A stretch of 64,000 bases of DNA from Caldilineaceae bacterium (GCA_026989655.1 JALSIX010000038.1:17671-81670), one strand, 5' to 3'; numbered from the stretch's first letter, positions 33,484-43,011 are shown. The notes: generated by a model from the sequence alone, not told the origin. Made by a program: numbers and translations.

Positions 33484-34917
33484 ATGGTGGCCATCCCCTA
33501 CTTCAATCTGCTGTTCCTGGGCCTGGTCGGGCTCGCGTCGACGGCCTTCCTGGGCCGCACGCGCCCGCGGGGGGCCGCGTGGGTCGGTGGCATGGGCCAC
33601 CTGGTGCTGGCTGGCCTCACCGGCGCGGTCCCCCACGAGGGTGTGCTGCGCCTTGCCCCGACGGGTGTCCTGACCGTGGACGCCACGGTGGACTTCCGGG
33701 TGGGGGGGCTCGTCTTTCGGCTGCTCCAGATCAACCAACCCCTGGCTGCCCTGATCCTGGGGGTGACCGGGGTGGCGTTGGTCCTGATGGCCCTGAGCCC
33801 GACGGTGGATGTCTCCTTCACAGTATGGGCCCCGATCCTGGCCGGGGCCATGGTCTTCCTGGCCCTTCTGGACACCGCTCCCCTGGAACCGGCTCTGCTC
33901 TACCCCTTGGGCCTGTCCGGTGTCCTGGTGTTGGCCGCCTTCGGCCTCCAGGGCAACCGGGTGGGCAATGTCCAGGGTCCTCTGCGCATCTTGGTCCTGC
34001 CCCTGTTGGCCGCGCCCTTCTTCCTCCTGGCCGCGTGGTATGTGGAGCAGTTGAGCCTGACCCCCCAGGTCCAGGAGATGGCCGTGGCCGCGGGATACCT
34101 GTGGACCCTGGGGCTCCTGGTCCTGCTGGCACCGGTGCCCCTCCATGGGAGCCAGAGCGGGCTCCTGGCCTGGGTATGGTCGATTCCGGGGACATGGCTT
34201 CTCCTGACCTACCAGTTGGCCGTGGTCTCCCTGTTCTACCAGGGCGAGACGGCCTTTCTCTTCCTGCTGGAGGTCTCCACCCCGCTCAAGCTGTGGCTGG
34301 CCGTGTTGGGCATGGTCACCGCGATCTGGGCGGGGATCGCCGCGACCGGCACGGGCCATCCGGGACGCCTGGTCGGATATGCCCTTCTCTACGAATGGGG
34401 GCTGATCCTGCTGGTGATGGCCACCCCAGGCCCCCAGAGCTGGCCCCTGGTGGTCTTCCTCCTGGTCTCCCGGGCGGTGAGTGGTTTCGTGGCCGCGTTG
34501 GGCCTGGCCAACCTGGAGCTCGGCCCGGGGGCCAGGGACGAGCACCTGGACGGGATCGGCAGCCGCCGCCCCTGGAGCAGCGCTGCAGTGCTCATGGGGG
34601 GGCTGGGCCTGGCCGGGTTTCCCCTCACCGCGGGCTTCACCGGCCACTGGGCCGCCCTCCAATCCCTGGCCACCCAGGACTGGCGCATCGCGGCGGTGGT
34701 GCTGATCGCGGGGGCCGGGGTGGTGTTCGGGTTCGTCCGCCTGGCCCGACGGCTGTTCAGCGGGCAGCCTGCCGTCCCGGGATGGGCCGTGGCCCGGGAG
34801 CCTCTTCGGGCCTCTGTGGTGGCCGGCGCGGCCCTGGTCATCGCCGGGAGCCTCGCGCTCGCGCCCCAGCTTCTGAGCACTCCCCTGGCCTGGGCCCTCA
34901 CCGCCTTCGGCTACTGA
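33484..34917 (+). CDS. Proton-conducting transporter-like membrane protein (divergent NuoM/N relative)
   Basis: 477 residues, about 13 membrane helices. It is related in layout to the gene at 30915: LINQPLAALILGVTGVALVLMA, VFLALLDTAPLEPALLYPLG, LVLLAPVPLHGSQSGLLAWVW, the VSRAVSGFVAALGLANLELG region and VLMGGLGLAGFPLTAGFTGHW (like the GLP..GF helix of NuoM). The conserved Lys-containing PFHxWLP block is reduced to APVPLHG, so if it is a transporter it is a degenerate one. It ends the module; a long hairpin follows before the HMG-CoA reductase promoter. Confidence 0.68.
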   Translation: MVAIPYFNLLFLGLVGLASTAFLGRTRPRGAAWVGGMGHLVLAGLTGAVPHEGVLRLAPTGVLTVDATVDFRVGGLVFRLLQINQPLAALILGVTGVALVLMALSPTVDVSFTVWAPILAGAMVFLALLDTAPLEPALLYPLGLSGVLVLAAFGLQGNRVGNVQGPLRILVLPLLAAPFFLLAAWYVEQLSLTPQVQEMAVAAGYLWTLGLLVLLAPVPLHGSQSGLLAWVWSIPGTWLLLTYQLAVVSLFYQGETAFLFLLEVSTPLKLWLAVLGMVTAIWAGIAATGTGHPGRLVGYALLYEWGLILLVMATPGPQSWPLVVFLLVSRAVSGFVAALGLANLELGPGARDEHLDGIGSRRPWSSAAVLMGGLGLAGFPLTAGFTGHWAALQSLATQDWRIAAVVLIAGAGVVFGFVRLARRLFSGQPAVPGWAVAREPLRASVVAGAALVIAGSLALAPQLLSTPLAWALTAFGY

Positions 34918-34933
34918 GGAGGCGGACGACATG

Positions 34934-34972
34934 GACGAAGGGGTCGGCTCCGGGAGAGCCGATGCGTTCGTC
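34934..34972 (+). terminator. Two-part hairpin after the antiporter-like module
   Basis: GACGAA pairs with TTCGTC outside a symmetric 4-base internal loop. Inside, TCGGCTC (34944-34950) pairs perfectly with GAGCCGA (34956-34962) around CGGGA. No T-tract follows. It sits 17 bases after the last stop of the module and before the mvaA promoter, the expected place for a terminator. Confidence 0.45.
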
Positions 34973-35011
34973 TGCTGGCCCGGAACCCGATAGGTTTTGA
35001 CAGCCAACCTG

Positions 35012-35020
35012 TGCTACAAC
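35012..35020 (+). promoter_or_regulatory. Extended -10 promoter of mvaA, leaderless arrangement
   Basis: TGC followed by TACAAC (35015-35020); the mvaA ATG begins 7 bases later, so the transcript would start at the initiation codon. TTGACA lies at 34997-35002, but the 12-base gap is too short for a normal -35 partner. There is no Shine-Dalgarno site before the ATG. Confidence 0.5.
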
Positions 35021-35027
35021 CACACCC

Positions 35028-36401
35028 ATGGACACGCGAGCCGAGCGCACATCCCGCCTGCAGGGCTTCTATCGGATGTCCTTGGAGGAACGGGTGGCCC
35101 TGTTGGCCCAGTGGGCAGAACTGGAGAGCGCGGATCTCCGGGTCCTGGAGGAGAGCCTCTCCCTGGCCCAGGCCGATAAGATGATCGAGAACGTGGTGGG
35201 GCGCCACGCGTTGCCCCTGGGGATCGCGACCAACTTCACGGTCAACGGACGGGATTACCTGGTGCCCATGGCCATCGAGGAGCCCTCGGTGGTGGCCGCG
35301 GCCAGCCACGCGGCCCGTCTGGCCCGGGAGGGAGGCGGCTTCCGGGCCGGGAGCACGGACCCGGTGATGATCGCCCAGATCCAGCTCCTGGATGTGCCGG
35401 ACCCCCAGGCCGCGGAGAAGGCCATCCGAGACCGCCGGGAGGAGCTGTTGGCCCGGGCCAACACCAGCCCCTCCATGGCCCGGCAGGGCGGTGGCCCCCG
35501 GGATATCCAGGTCCGCCATCTCCCCGACACCCCCGCGGGCCCCATGACCGTGGTCCACCTGCTCATGGACTGCCGGGACGCCATGGGGGCCAACGCGGTG
35601 AACACCGCCGCGGAGGCCATCGCGCCGGTGTTGGAGGCCTTGAGCGGAGGACGGGCCCTGTTGCGCATCCTGAGCAACCTGTCGGACCGGCGTCGGTCCT
35701 GGGCCGAGGTGACCATCCCGGCCCGGGCCTTCCAGCGCTCTGGCCAGGACGGCCTCTCGGTGATCCGGGACATCGCGGCGGCCAACGCGTGGGCCGTGGC
35801 CGATCCGTATCGGGCGGCCACCCACAACAAGGGCATCTTCAACGGCATCGACGCGGTGCTTCTGGCCACCGGCAACGACTGGCGGGCCGCAGAGGCCGGT
35901 GGCCATGCCTACGCGGCCCGGGACGGCCGGTACCGGGCCTTGACCCAGTGGCAGGTGGTCGAACAGGGCGGTGAACCCCATCTCCACGGCCGCCTGGAGA
36001 TGCCCCTGGCCGTGGGCATCGTCGGGGGGGCGACCCAAGTCCACCCCACCGCCCAGGTGGCCCGGAAGATCCTGGGGGTCTCCTCCGCGCAGGAACTGGC
36101 CCAGGTCTGTGTGGCCGTGGGCCTGGCCCAGAACCTGGGCGCCCTGCGGGCTCTGGTCAGCGAGGGCATCCAGCAGGGGCACATGCGTCTCCACGCCCGC
36201 CAGGTGGCCATCGCCGCGGGGGCGCCGCCCTCCCTGGTGGATCGGATCGCTGGGCAGCTCGTCCAGGAGGGACAGATCCGGCTGGAGCGAGCCCAGGAGC
36301 TCCTGGCCGCCCAGGACGAGACGACGGCCGCCGTGCCGGGGGACGGCTCCGCCGAGGGCCGGGGTGGGCAGGCGACCCGGTCTGGGGGACCTCCTGGCTG
36401 A
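35028..36401 (+). CDS. mvaA: Class II hydroxymethylglutaryl-CoA reductase
   Basis: 457 residues. It catalyses the NAD(P)H-dependent conversion of HMG-CoA to mevalonate (or the reverse). Class II features are VVGRHALPLGIATNFTVNG, the catalytic Glu in VPMAIEEPSVVAAASHAA (about residue 85), VHLLMDCRDAMGANAVNTAAE, the catalytic Lys in ATHNKGIFNGIDAVLLATGN and LPLAVGIVGGATQVHP-like MPLAVGIVGGATQVHPTA. The late MRLHARQVAIAAGAPP carries the His of the mobile flap. Downstream mvaS suggests a biosynthetic mevalonate route for isoprenoids rather than mevalonate breakdown. The C-terminal 35 residues are low-complexity Gly/Ala/Pro. Confidence 0.93.
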   Translation: MDTRAERTSRLQGFYRMSLEERVALLAQWAELESADLRVLEESLSLAQADKMIENVVGRHALPLGIATNFTVNGRDYLVPMAIEEPSVVAAASHAARLAREGGGFRAGSTDPVMIAQIQLLDVPDPQAAEKAIRDRREELLARANTSPSMARQGGGPRDIQVRHLPDTPAGPMTVVHLLMDCRDAMGANAVNTAAEAIAPVLEALSGGRALLRILSNLSDRRRSWAEVTIPARAFQRSGQDGLSVIRDIAAANAWAVADPYRAATHNKGIFNGIDAVLLATGNDWRAAEAGGHAYAARDGRYRALTQWQVVEQGGEPHLHGRLEMPLAVGIVGGATQVHPTAQVARKILGVSSAQELAQVCVAVGLAQNLGALRALVSEGIQQGHMRLHARQVAIAAGAPPSLVDRIAGQLVQEGQIRLERAQELLAAQDETTAAVPGDGSAEGRGGQATRSGGPPG

Positions 36402-36470
36402 GGACATCCGGTGGACAGGGGGGCGGACGTCCCCCACCCCGTTCAAGGGACCGACCGTCGGAGGCACGAG

Positions 36471-37523
36471 ATGTTGAACCAACCTGCGTTTCCCGTGGGC
36501 ATCGTGGGCTACGGCGCGTACATTCCCCGCTACCGGCTCCCCGGCTCGGAGATCAGCCGGGTGTGGAGCGGCGGCGCGGAGAGGAGCCCGGTGAAGGAGA
36601 AGGCCGTGCCCGGCCTGGACGAGGACACGGCCACCATGAGCATCGAGGCGGCCCGCAACGCCCTGGCCCGGGCCGCCATCGATCCCACCCACATCCGCGC
36701 GGTGTGGGTGGGCAGCGAGAGCCACCCCTACGCGGTGAAGCCCACCGGCACCATCGTGGCCGAGGCCATCGGCGCGATCCCGGCCACCCAGGCCGCGGAC
36801 TGGCAGTTCGCCTGCAAGGCCGGTACCGAGGCGCTCCAGGCTGGGATGGGATTCGTGGGCAGCGGCATGGCCGCCTATGTGCTGGCCATCGGCATGGACA
36901 CGGCCCAGGGCCGCCCTGGGGATGCCCTGGAGTACACCGCCGGCGCAGGGGGCGCGGCCTTCCTCCTGGGCCCTGCCGAGGAGGCAGTGGCCGTTGTCGA
37001 ACGGAGCCTGAGCTATGTCTCGGACACCACGGATTTCTGGCGGCGGCCGGCCACCCACTACCCCAGCCACGCGGAGCGCTTCAGCGGCGATCCCGGCTAC
37101 TTCGGCCACGTGGTCCCGGCCGCCCGTCGGATGATGGAGCTCGTGGACACCGCTCCCCAGGACTACGACCACGTGGTGGTCCACCAGCCCAACGTGAAGT
37201 TCCCGGTACGGGCCATGAGCCAGCTGGGCTTCACCCCGGCACAATGGCGGGCCGGGCTGTTGGTGCCCGAGATCGGCAACACCTACGCGGGATCTGCCCT
37301 GGTCGGGTTGACGGCCATCCTGGACGAGGCCGAACCCGGGCAGACCATCCTCATGGTGTCCTACGGCAGTGGAGCCGGCTCGGATGCCTTCCACATCCGG
37401 GTGACGGAGCGGATCCGGGAAGTACAGGGGAGGGCACCCCGGACCTGGGACTACATCCGGCGACGGGTGGCCATCGACTACGCGCTCTACGTGCGTTACC
37501 GGGGCAAACTGGCCGCCCGGTAA
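36471..37523 (+). CDS. mvaS: Hydroxymethylglutaryl-CoA synthase, archaeal-size type
   Basis: 350 residues from an ATG after GGAGGCACGAG. It condenses acetyl-CoA with acetoacetyl-CoA. Thiolase-fold features are [40 protein letters not shown], the nucleophile Cys in [17 protein letters not shown], the His/Asn in [14 protein letters not shown] and [16 protein letters not shown]. The short length and the YGAYIPRYR start match archaeal-type enzymes and not the roughly 390-residue Gram-positive type. It lies 69 bases after mvaA. The DUF35 OB-fold and acetoacetyl-CoA thiolase genes that accompany archaeal HMGS are not adjacent. Confidence 0.92.
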   Translation: MLNQPAFPVGIVGYGAYIPRYRLPGSEISRVWSGGAERSPVKEKAVPGLDEDTATMSIEAARNALARAAIDPTHIRAVWVGSESHPYAVKPTGTIVAEAIGAIPATQAADWQFACKAGTEALQAGMGFVGSGMAAYVLAIGMDTAQGRPGDALEYTAGAGGAAFLLGPAEEAVAVVERSLSYVSDTTDFWRRPATHYPSHAERFSGDPGYFGHVVPAARRMMELVDTAPQDYDHVVVHQPNVKFPVRAMSQLGFTPAQWRAGLLVPEIGNTYAGSALVGLTAILDEAEPGQTILMVSYGSGAGSDAFHIRVTERIREVQGRAPRTWDYIRRRVAIDYALYVRYRGKLAAR

Positions 37524-37569
37524 CGCACGTGCAGCGCTGAAGAGAGGCGAAGAGGGGGGTGGGCCGCGC

Positions 37570-39387
37570 TCAGGGCGTGGAGGCGTCCGTGTCCGCCTGG
37601 CCGGGTACGGAGGTGCCGGGCCCCACCAGGTAGACCGCGTTCCAGGGCTGGTAGACCGAGCGGAGCTTCTCCACCCGGGTGACCCCGTTCTCGGTGATGG
37701 TCCGTTCCACCACCACGGTCATGCCTTCCTTGGGCCACTCTGCCTGTCGAACCTGGCCGGGAGCCAGGCCCTCGTCCACGATGTACTCCGGCGGCCCGGG
37801 GTCCACCACGTTGGAGATCTGGGGCTCGCTCACCGTCACCTGGCGGTCGGGCGGGGTGCCGAAGAGCTTGAAGGTGATCACCCCCTCCACCGGGTCCACT
37901 TCCGGCTGGACCAGGAGGTAGGCGCCTGTGTCGTTGCGGAACTTGAAGTCCACCGTGGGGGTGTAGATGGTGGCATCCAGCCCGGGCTTGCCGTACCAGT
38001 CCACCACATAGCCGTGGTTGTAGCGTTCCACGATGGGAAAGCCGCCGAAATAGGCCGCGCGGAAGACCGTGGTGCTCACCTGGCATACCCCGCCGCCCAC
38101 GCCCACGGCTGTCCGGTCGCCCCAGATGATCAGGCTGTCCTCGAAGCCGTTGGCCGCGCTCACGTCCTCCACGATCTCGTTGAAGCTGAAGATCTCACCC
38201 GGGGGGATGACCACCCCCTCGAACTTGGAAGCGGCCACCTGGATGTTCCAGACCCGGGCGGGGCTGCTTCCCCGGAAATAGGTGGTGCCCTGGGAGATGA
38301 GCTCTCGGATGCCCAGCCGATCCAGGTCCGAGGAGTCCACGGCAGGGGGGACGGCCACCACGGGCAGGGGTGCCGTGCGCTCACCCCGTTCCAGGGCCTG
38401 GCGGACGGCCTGAAGGGTCGCGTCCACCGCCAGCCGTCGGCCTGGGGCGCTGGGCCGGATCACCTCTACCTGGCCCCGGGCCTCGTCGAAGCGCAGCCGG
38501 GCGTCCTGGGGGGGGATGGCCACCTGTTGGGCCCAGCCCTCCACGATGGCTCGCAGCGCGTCCTCGTCCAGTTGGGCGGGATCTCCGGAGGGGAGGATCC
38601 GGGTCAACTGGGCCGGATCCAGGGCGAACTCCAGGGTTCCATCCGGGGAGCGGAGCACCAGGGGCTGGGGCACGGAAGGGCCGGCCCCCATGTCCGGGGT
38701 CGCGGCCACGTCGGTCGCGCCGATCAGATGGCTTCCCGGATCCACCGGGTAGGTGACCAGCTCCACGATGGTGTTCTCCCCCCGGGCCAGGCCGTCCAGC
38801 ACCGCCTGGAGGGAGGCTGCCACGTCCACCCGGAGGCCGGGGCGGGCCGGCGCGGACCAATCGCCCACGGTCACCGGGGGCTGGGGCGGCCGTTCCACCT
38901 CCTGGGCGATGCGGGTCAGGGTGGCCCGGAGGACCTGGGGATCGTAGACCACCTGGAGCGGGATGTTGCGCTGCCCCAGGAGGGCAGAGACCTGGTCGGC
39001 CAGCCGCTGGGACCAGGGGCCCCTGCGGCCCAGGGCGTAGGCGCGCTGCAGGCTGGCGGTCAGGTCGGTCTGGGCCCCCAGCTCCTCGGGGCTCAGGGTC
39101 CAGGTCTGGCCCTCGCCCTGGACGACCACGGCCGGCAGCGGCGGTTCCGTGAGGGTCTGTTGGAGGTAGGAGAGGGCATCGGGCAGGGTATAGCCGCCCA
39201 CCGGGACCCCGGCGACCTGGACGCCGCTGTAGATGCGATCCAGATGCCAGAACTGCCAGCCCACCACCAGCCCCGCCAGGGTGAGGACGGCCACACCCAG
39301 CCAGAGCATCACAAAGTCCACGGCCCGGCGCGGGGACGCGGGGACTCGAGCCGCTGGGACGACAGGGATGGAACGAGCCGAGTGCAT
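37570..39387 (-). CDS. VanW/YoaR-type cell-surface protein with putative peptidoglycan-binding and G5 domains
   Basis: 605 residues. One N-terminal membrane helix (about residues 25-47, FVMLWLGVAVLTLAGLVVGW) anchors the protein with its bulk outside. Two repeats of the YoaR-type putative peptidoglycan-binding domain follow (VQVAGVPVGGYTLPDALSYL...; a second region around DPAQLTRILPSGDPAQLDED). The VanW domain spans about 400-530: ASKFEGVVIPPGEIFSFNEI, GVGGGVCQVSTTVFRAAYFG and ERYNHGYVVDWYGKPGLDAT. The C-terminal VVERTITENGVTRVEKLRSV is a G5-like module. Such proteins are thought to bind cell wall; the VanW function is not established. It has its own promoter overlapping the end of the upstream gene. 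Confidence 0.88.
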   Translation of the reverse strand: MHSARSIPVVPAARVPASPRRAVDFVMLWLGVAVLTLAGLVVGWQFWHLDRIYSGVQVAGVPVGGYTLPDALSYLQQTLTEPPLPAVVVQGEGQTWTLSPEELGAQTDLTASLQRAYALGRRGPWSQRLADQVSALLGQRNIPLQVVYDPQVLRATLTRIAQEVERPPQPPVTVGDWSAPARPGLRVDVAASLQAVLDGLARGENTIVELVTYPVDPGSHLIGATDVAATPDMGAGPSVPQPLVLRSPDGTLEFALDPAQLTRILPSGDPAQLDEDALRAIVEGWAQQVAIPPQDARLRFDEARGQVEVIRPSAPGRRLAVDATLQAVRQALERGERTAPLPVVAVPPAVDSSDLDRLGIRELISQGTTYFRGSSPARVWNIQVAASKFEGVVIPPGEIFSFNEIVEDVSAANGFEDSLIIWGDRTAVGVGGGVCQVSTTVFRAAYFGGFPIVERYNHGYVVDWYGKPGLDATIYTPTVDFKFRNDTGAYLLVQPEVDPVEGVITFKLFGTPPDRQVTVSEPQISNVVDPGPPEYIVDEGLAPGQVRQAEWPKEGMTVVVERTITENGVTRVEKLRSVYQPWNAVYLVGPGTSVPGQADTDASTP

Positions 39388-39440
39388 GGGATGCCTCCGC
39401 GGGACAGTGTTCCCAAGGGGAACGGCTGCTGGGCTAGGTG

Positions 39441-40970
39441 TCACCCAGTATACATGAACGGAATGGCCATGTCCAGCAAGATCAAGGATATCCAGGGAGC
39501 CATCCAGACCCAAGGGCGAAATCGCGGAGATCGTCCCCAGGGGAGCCAGCCCCTCCCATAGACGGCCAACGCACCTCCGGCCCCTCCCCAGATGAGCAGC
39601 CGCCACCGGTCCACAGCCCCCTGGAGCCCGCCCCAGAGCCCCATGGCCAGGGCAACGGCCAGGAGGACAAACCCGATGCGTCCAGCGGTCTGGGGTCGAA
39701 TCCCCTGGTCCCACCCCAGGCTGGCGGCCAGACTCCAGCTCACCAGAGCGGGGAAGAGGTATCGTCCCTGGTGTTGGACGAAATCCAGGTTGTACCAGAT
39801 GTAGGAGGCCAAGGTGCCCCCGGCCAACAGCCCCAGGAGGAGCCATTGACGGCGTTGGAGCGCGGAGAGGGATCTTCCCCGACGCACCAGCCCGGCCACA
39901 CCGCCCAGGAGGAGAATTCCGCTGAAAACCTCCAGGGTGATGTAAATCCGCCAGTCCATGAAGATCCCCATCCACCCAAAGACCCCCCAGAAGCTGCTGA
40001 AGGTGAAGTTCCAGGCCCGGTCCAGGTAGGCCTCCCATCCGTACTGGGCGATCCAGCCCGCGGTGGTGGGCTGGCCGGTGACCACCTGTTTGTGCCAGGC
40101 CAGGCCCAGGAAGTCCCACGGGCCGTACACCTGGATGTTGCGGAGCCACCAGGGCAGGCCCAGGAGCAGGCCGAGGCCGGTGAGCCGGGCCAGGTCGGCC
40201 AGGACCCGGGAGGGGGAACGGGGCCAGGGCCCCGGACCTCGGTGGGCCGCCAGGACCGTGAGCACACCGACGGGGAGCAGGAGATAGGCGGTGGCCTTGG
40301 TCAGGAACCCCAATCCCATGAGGAGGGAGAAGAGGGCCAGGCGACGGGAGCGGCTCGGCGCCTGAAGCCAGCGGAGGAGGGCAAGGACCCCTGCGGTGAT
40401 GAGGAGCTCGGCCAGGGCATCGTTGTTCACCGCGGCCAGGAGGGCCAGGTGCATGGGCAGGAAGGCCGCGAACGCGGCCGCGCCCAGCGGGATGTGGGGA
40501 CGACGTGGGCACACGAGCCGGGCACAGCGGGCGATGAGGAGGACCACCCCGGCCCCCAGGAGCGCGCTGGTCAGGCGCAGGGCCCAGAGCTGGCCCCCGC
40601 TGGCCCAGTAGACCGGGGCGGCCAGCAGGTAGTAGAGCGGGGGCTGGTGGAACTCGTAGCGGAGGGGCGCCACAGAGCGGTCCGGTGGAAAGCCCGCGTC
40701 CATGAGCTCCTGGAGATAGGCCTGGTCGTAGTCCCCCATGCGCAGGACCGGCGGCCGGAGCTTCTCCGCGAGGTACGCGATGTAGTTGTAGTGCGCGGGT
40801 TCGTCCGGGTTCTGCCAGGGTGGGGTGGTGAGGGCGAAGAGGAGGACCAGCAGGGCATAGGGGACCAGGACGAGCCAAGGCTGGGCCGGCAAGGGGGGGC
40901 GCCGGTCTCCCCGGGCCGGACCGGGGTCCGATCCGGTGTGGGCGTCGGAACGGTCCTCGTGGGGCATCAC
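39441..40970 (-). CDS. Membrane glycosyltransferase-like protein (DUF2142/GT-C type)
   Basis: 509 residues with a GTG start (an ATG follows at the next codon), about eleven membrane helices. Right after helix 1 comes LTTPPWQNPDEPAHYNYIAY, an external Asp-Glu motif characteristic of DUF2142 and related GT-C glycosyltransferases that use polyprenyl-phosphate sugars. Further marks are YEFHQPPLYYLLAAPVYW, FLPMHLALLAAVNNDALAEL, GLGFLTKATAYLLLPVGV and WWLRNIQVYGPWDFLG. It probably transfers a sugar to an exported glycan or protein. The gene follows metG by 30 bases on the same strand. Donor and acceptor are unknown. Confidence 0.8.
   Translation of the reverse strand: MMPHEDRSDAHTGSDPGPARGDRRPPLPAQPWLVLVPYALLVLLFALTTPPWQNPDEPAHYNYIAYLAEKLRPPVLRMGDYDQAYLQELMDAGFPPDRSVAPLRYEFHQPPLYYLLAAPVYWASGGQLWALRLTSALLGAGVVLLIARCARLVCPRRPHIPLGAAAFAAFLPMHLALLAAVNNDALAELLITAGVLALLRWLQAPSRSRRLALFSLLMGLGFLTKATAYLLLPVGVLTVLAAHRGPGPWPRSPSRVLADLARLTGLGLLLGLPWWLRNIQVYGPWDFLGLAWHKQVVTGQPTTAGWIAQYGWEAYLDRAWNFTFSSFWGVFGWMGIFMDWRIYITLEVFSGILLLGGVAGLVRRGRSLSALQRRQWLLLGLLAGGTLASYIWYNLDFVQHQGRYLFPALVSWSLAASLGWDQGIRPQTAGRIGFVLLAVALAMGLWGGLQGAVDRWRLLIWGGAGGALAVYGRGWLPWGRSPRFRPWVWMAPWISLILLDMAIPFMYTG
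39447..39475 (-). promoter_or_regulatory. Promoter of the VanW-type gene
   Basis: On the minus strand TGGACA (39475-39470), 17 bases and TATACT (39452-39447), both five of six matches to consensus. It lies inside the last codons of the glycosyltransferase gene, and transcription would start near 39440, 53 bases before the ATG. Confidence 0.6.
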
Positions 40971-41000
40971 GCGGCGCTCTTCGGCGGCAGGGTGTCGGCC

Positions 41001-42794
41001 TCAGCCCACACCGGCCCGCTCCCCCAGGACCTGGGCCGGGTCCAGCTTCTGGAACAGGGGTTTGGGCTTGCGCAGGGCCTGGCCCGGGGGCAGGGGACTG
41101 GGCTCCCAGCGGCCGGAGGCCGGGCTGGGATCGTAGCGCAGGACCAGATGGGTGCCCCGTCCATCGGCCACCTCCTGGGTGTACTGACGGCCGAAGAGGG
41201 GCCGATCGTAGCCCAGATAGCGGTGGAGTTCCTCGCTGCTGTGGGGGAGAATGGGGGCCCACAGCAGCTTGAGCCAATCGATGGCCTGGAGGGCCACGTA
41301 GACAGAGGTCGCGGCCTGCTCCCGATCCGCCTTGATGGCCTGCCAGGGGGCCTTCTCGTTCAAGTACTGGTTGACCCGACCGCTCAGCCGCCGCACCTCC
41401 TGGAGCGCGGCCTTGAGCCTCACCCCGTTGTAGAGGGCGCCCACTTGCTGGAAGCCCTGTCGGATCTCGTCCAGCAGGGCCCGGTCGCTCTGGTCCATGG
41501 GACCGGGCACAGGCACCTGGGCGTCGAAGTGCCGGTACGCGAAGCCCAGCACCCGGTTGGCCAGGTTGCCCCAGTTGGCCACCAGCTCGTTGTTCACCCG
41601 GTTCACGAACTCCTCCCAGGTGAACTCCGTGTCCGCGGTCTCCGGGGCCAGCGCGGTGAGCACATAGCGCCAGGCATCGGCCTGGAACATCTTGAGCACG
41701 GTGTTGAAGCCGATGACGTTCCCCCGGCTGGTGCTGAACTGCTGGCCTCGGAAGTTCAGGTATTCGCTGGCCGGCACGTCGTAGGGCAGGTGGAGCCGGT
41801 ACGGATCCCCGGTTGCGCCGGGCTCGTCGTTGTAGGCCATGATCATGGCCGGCCAGATGATGGTGTGGAAGGGGATGTTGTCCTTGCCGATGAAGTAGTA
41901 GTGGCGGGCATCGGGGGTGGTGTGGAGGTCCCACCACTGGCGCCAGAGCTCGGGATCCCCGGCCAGGTGGGCCCACTCGATGGCCGCGCTCCAGTAGCCC
42001 TGGACCGCGTCGTACCACACGTAGATCCGCTTGTGCTCGTAGCCGGGGACCGGGACCGGGATGCCCCAGTCGATGTCCCGGGTGATGGGTCGTCCCCGCA
42101 GCTCCTTGAGCGCGAGCTGGCCCTGGGTGAAGTGGAGCACGTGGGGACGCCAGTGTTCCTTGTCGTCCTGGATCCAGGCCAACAGCCGTTCGTTCAGCTT
42201 GCTCAGGTCCAGGAAGAAGTGTTCGGTCTCCCGGATCTCCAGATGGCGGTTCCCGGTGAGCTTGGAACGGGGGTTCCGGAGCTCCAGCGCGTCGTAGATG
42301 CGCCCGCAGTTGTCGCACTGGTCCCCGCGGGCCTCGGAATAGCCACAGTAGGGGCAGGTGCCCTCCACGTATCGATCGGCCAGGAAGCGACCTGCCTCGG
42401 GATCGTACCACTGGCGCTGGACGGCCCGGTAGATGTAGCCGTTCTCCAGATGGCGGAGGAACACCCGTTGGGTCACCTGCCAGTGGTTCTCTGTGTCCGT
42501 GTGGGTGTAGAGGTCGAAGGTGAGGCCCATCTCCAGGCAGCCCTCGATGAAGAGCCGGTGGTACTTCTCCACCACCTGTTCTGGGGAGAGGCCCTCCTTC
42601 TCGGCCTGGAGGGTGATGGGTGTGCCGTGGGTGTCGGAGCCGCTGACCATGAGCACCCGGTGGCCGGCCATCCGCTGGTAGCGCGCGAAGATGTCCGGGG
42701 GCAGGTAGGCCCCCGCGATCTGGCCGATGTGTTTCTCGCCGTTCACGTAGGGCCAGGCCACGCAGACCAGAATGGTGCGGGGTTGGGAGTCCAT
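41001..42794 (-). CDS. metG: Methionyl-tRNA synthetase
   Basis: 597 residues from the ATG at 42794. It charges tRNA-Met. The class I HIGH motif is [20 protein letters not shown]; the zinc knuckles are [34 protein letters not shown] follows. The KMSKS loop is the variant [18 protein letters not shown], where FSTSR replaces KMSKS. The anticodon-binding helical domain is present ([20 protein letters not shown]), but the protein stops without the C-terminal EMAP/tRNA-binding domain. [15 protein letters not shown] matches the methionine pocket. The gene has its own promoter divergent from transketolase. Confidence 0.94.
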   Translation of the reverse strand: MDSQPRTILVCVAWPYVNGEKHIGQIAGAYLPPDIFARYQRMAGHRVLMVSGSDTHGTPITLQAEKEGLSPEQVVEKYHRLFIEGCLEMGLTFDLYTHTDTENHWQVTQRVFLRHLENGYIYRAVQRQWYDPEAGRFLADRYVEGTCPYCGYSEARGDQCDNCGRIYDALELRNPRSKLTGNRHLEIRETEHFFLDLSKLNERLLAWIQDDKEHWRPHVLHFTQGQLALKELRGRPITRDIDWGIPVPVPGYEHKRIYVWYDAVQGYWSAAIEWAHLAGDPELWRQWWDLHTTPDARHYYFIGKDNIPFHTIIWPAMIMAYNDEPGATGDPYRLHLPYDVPASEYLNFRGQQFSTSRGNVIGFNTVLKMFQADAWRYVLTALAPETADTEFTWEEFVNRVNNELVANWGNLANRVLGFAYRHFDAQVPVPGPMDQSDRALLDEIRQGFQQVGALYNGVRLKAALQEVRRLSGRVNQYLNEKAPWQAIKADREQAATSVYVALQAIDWLKLLWAPILPHSSEELHRYLGYDRPLFGRQYTQEVADGRGTHLVLRYDPSPASGRWEPSPLPPGQALRKPKPLFQKLDPAQVLGERAGVG

Positions 42795-42851
42795 GTCGAG
42801 ACCGTGCTCCTCTGGGGTGACACCGCGGGCTCGGGAGACGACGCAGAGAGT

Positions 42852-42881
42852 ATTATAGCGCGGTGCTCGGAGGAGGGACAA
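42852..42881 (-). promoter_or_regulatory. Promoter of metG
   Basis: On the minus strand TTGTCC (42881-42876), 18 bases and a perfect TATAAT (42857-42852), with transcription starting near 42845, about 50 bases before the ATG. The 331-base divergent region (42795-43125) contains this and the transketolase promoter and no gene. Confidence 0.6.
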
Positions 42882-43002
42882 AAAGACCCCAGGAGCGGGT
42901 CAGACGATCCGGAACGATGGCCCCAGACAGAGATCTCCCCTTGTCGACGATGCCGAAATATACCTCGCCTTTCCAGGATGCTTCATCCCCCCTCGGCACC
43001 TG

Positions 43003-43011
43003 TGCTATAAT
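43003..43011 (+). promoter_or_regulatory. Extended -10 promoter of transketolase
   Basis: TGC plus perfect TATAAT (43006-43011), with a weak TTCATC 18 bases upstream. The leader to the ATG at 43126 is about 108 bases. Confidence 0.6.
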
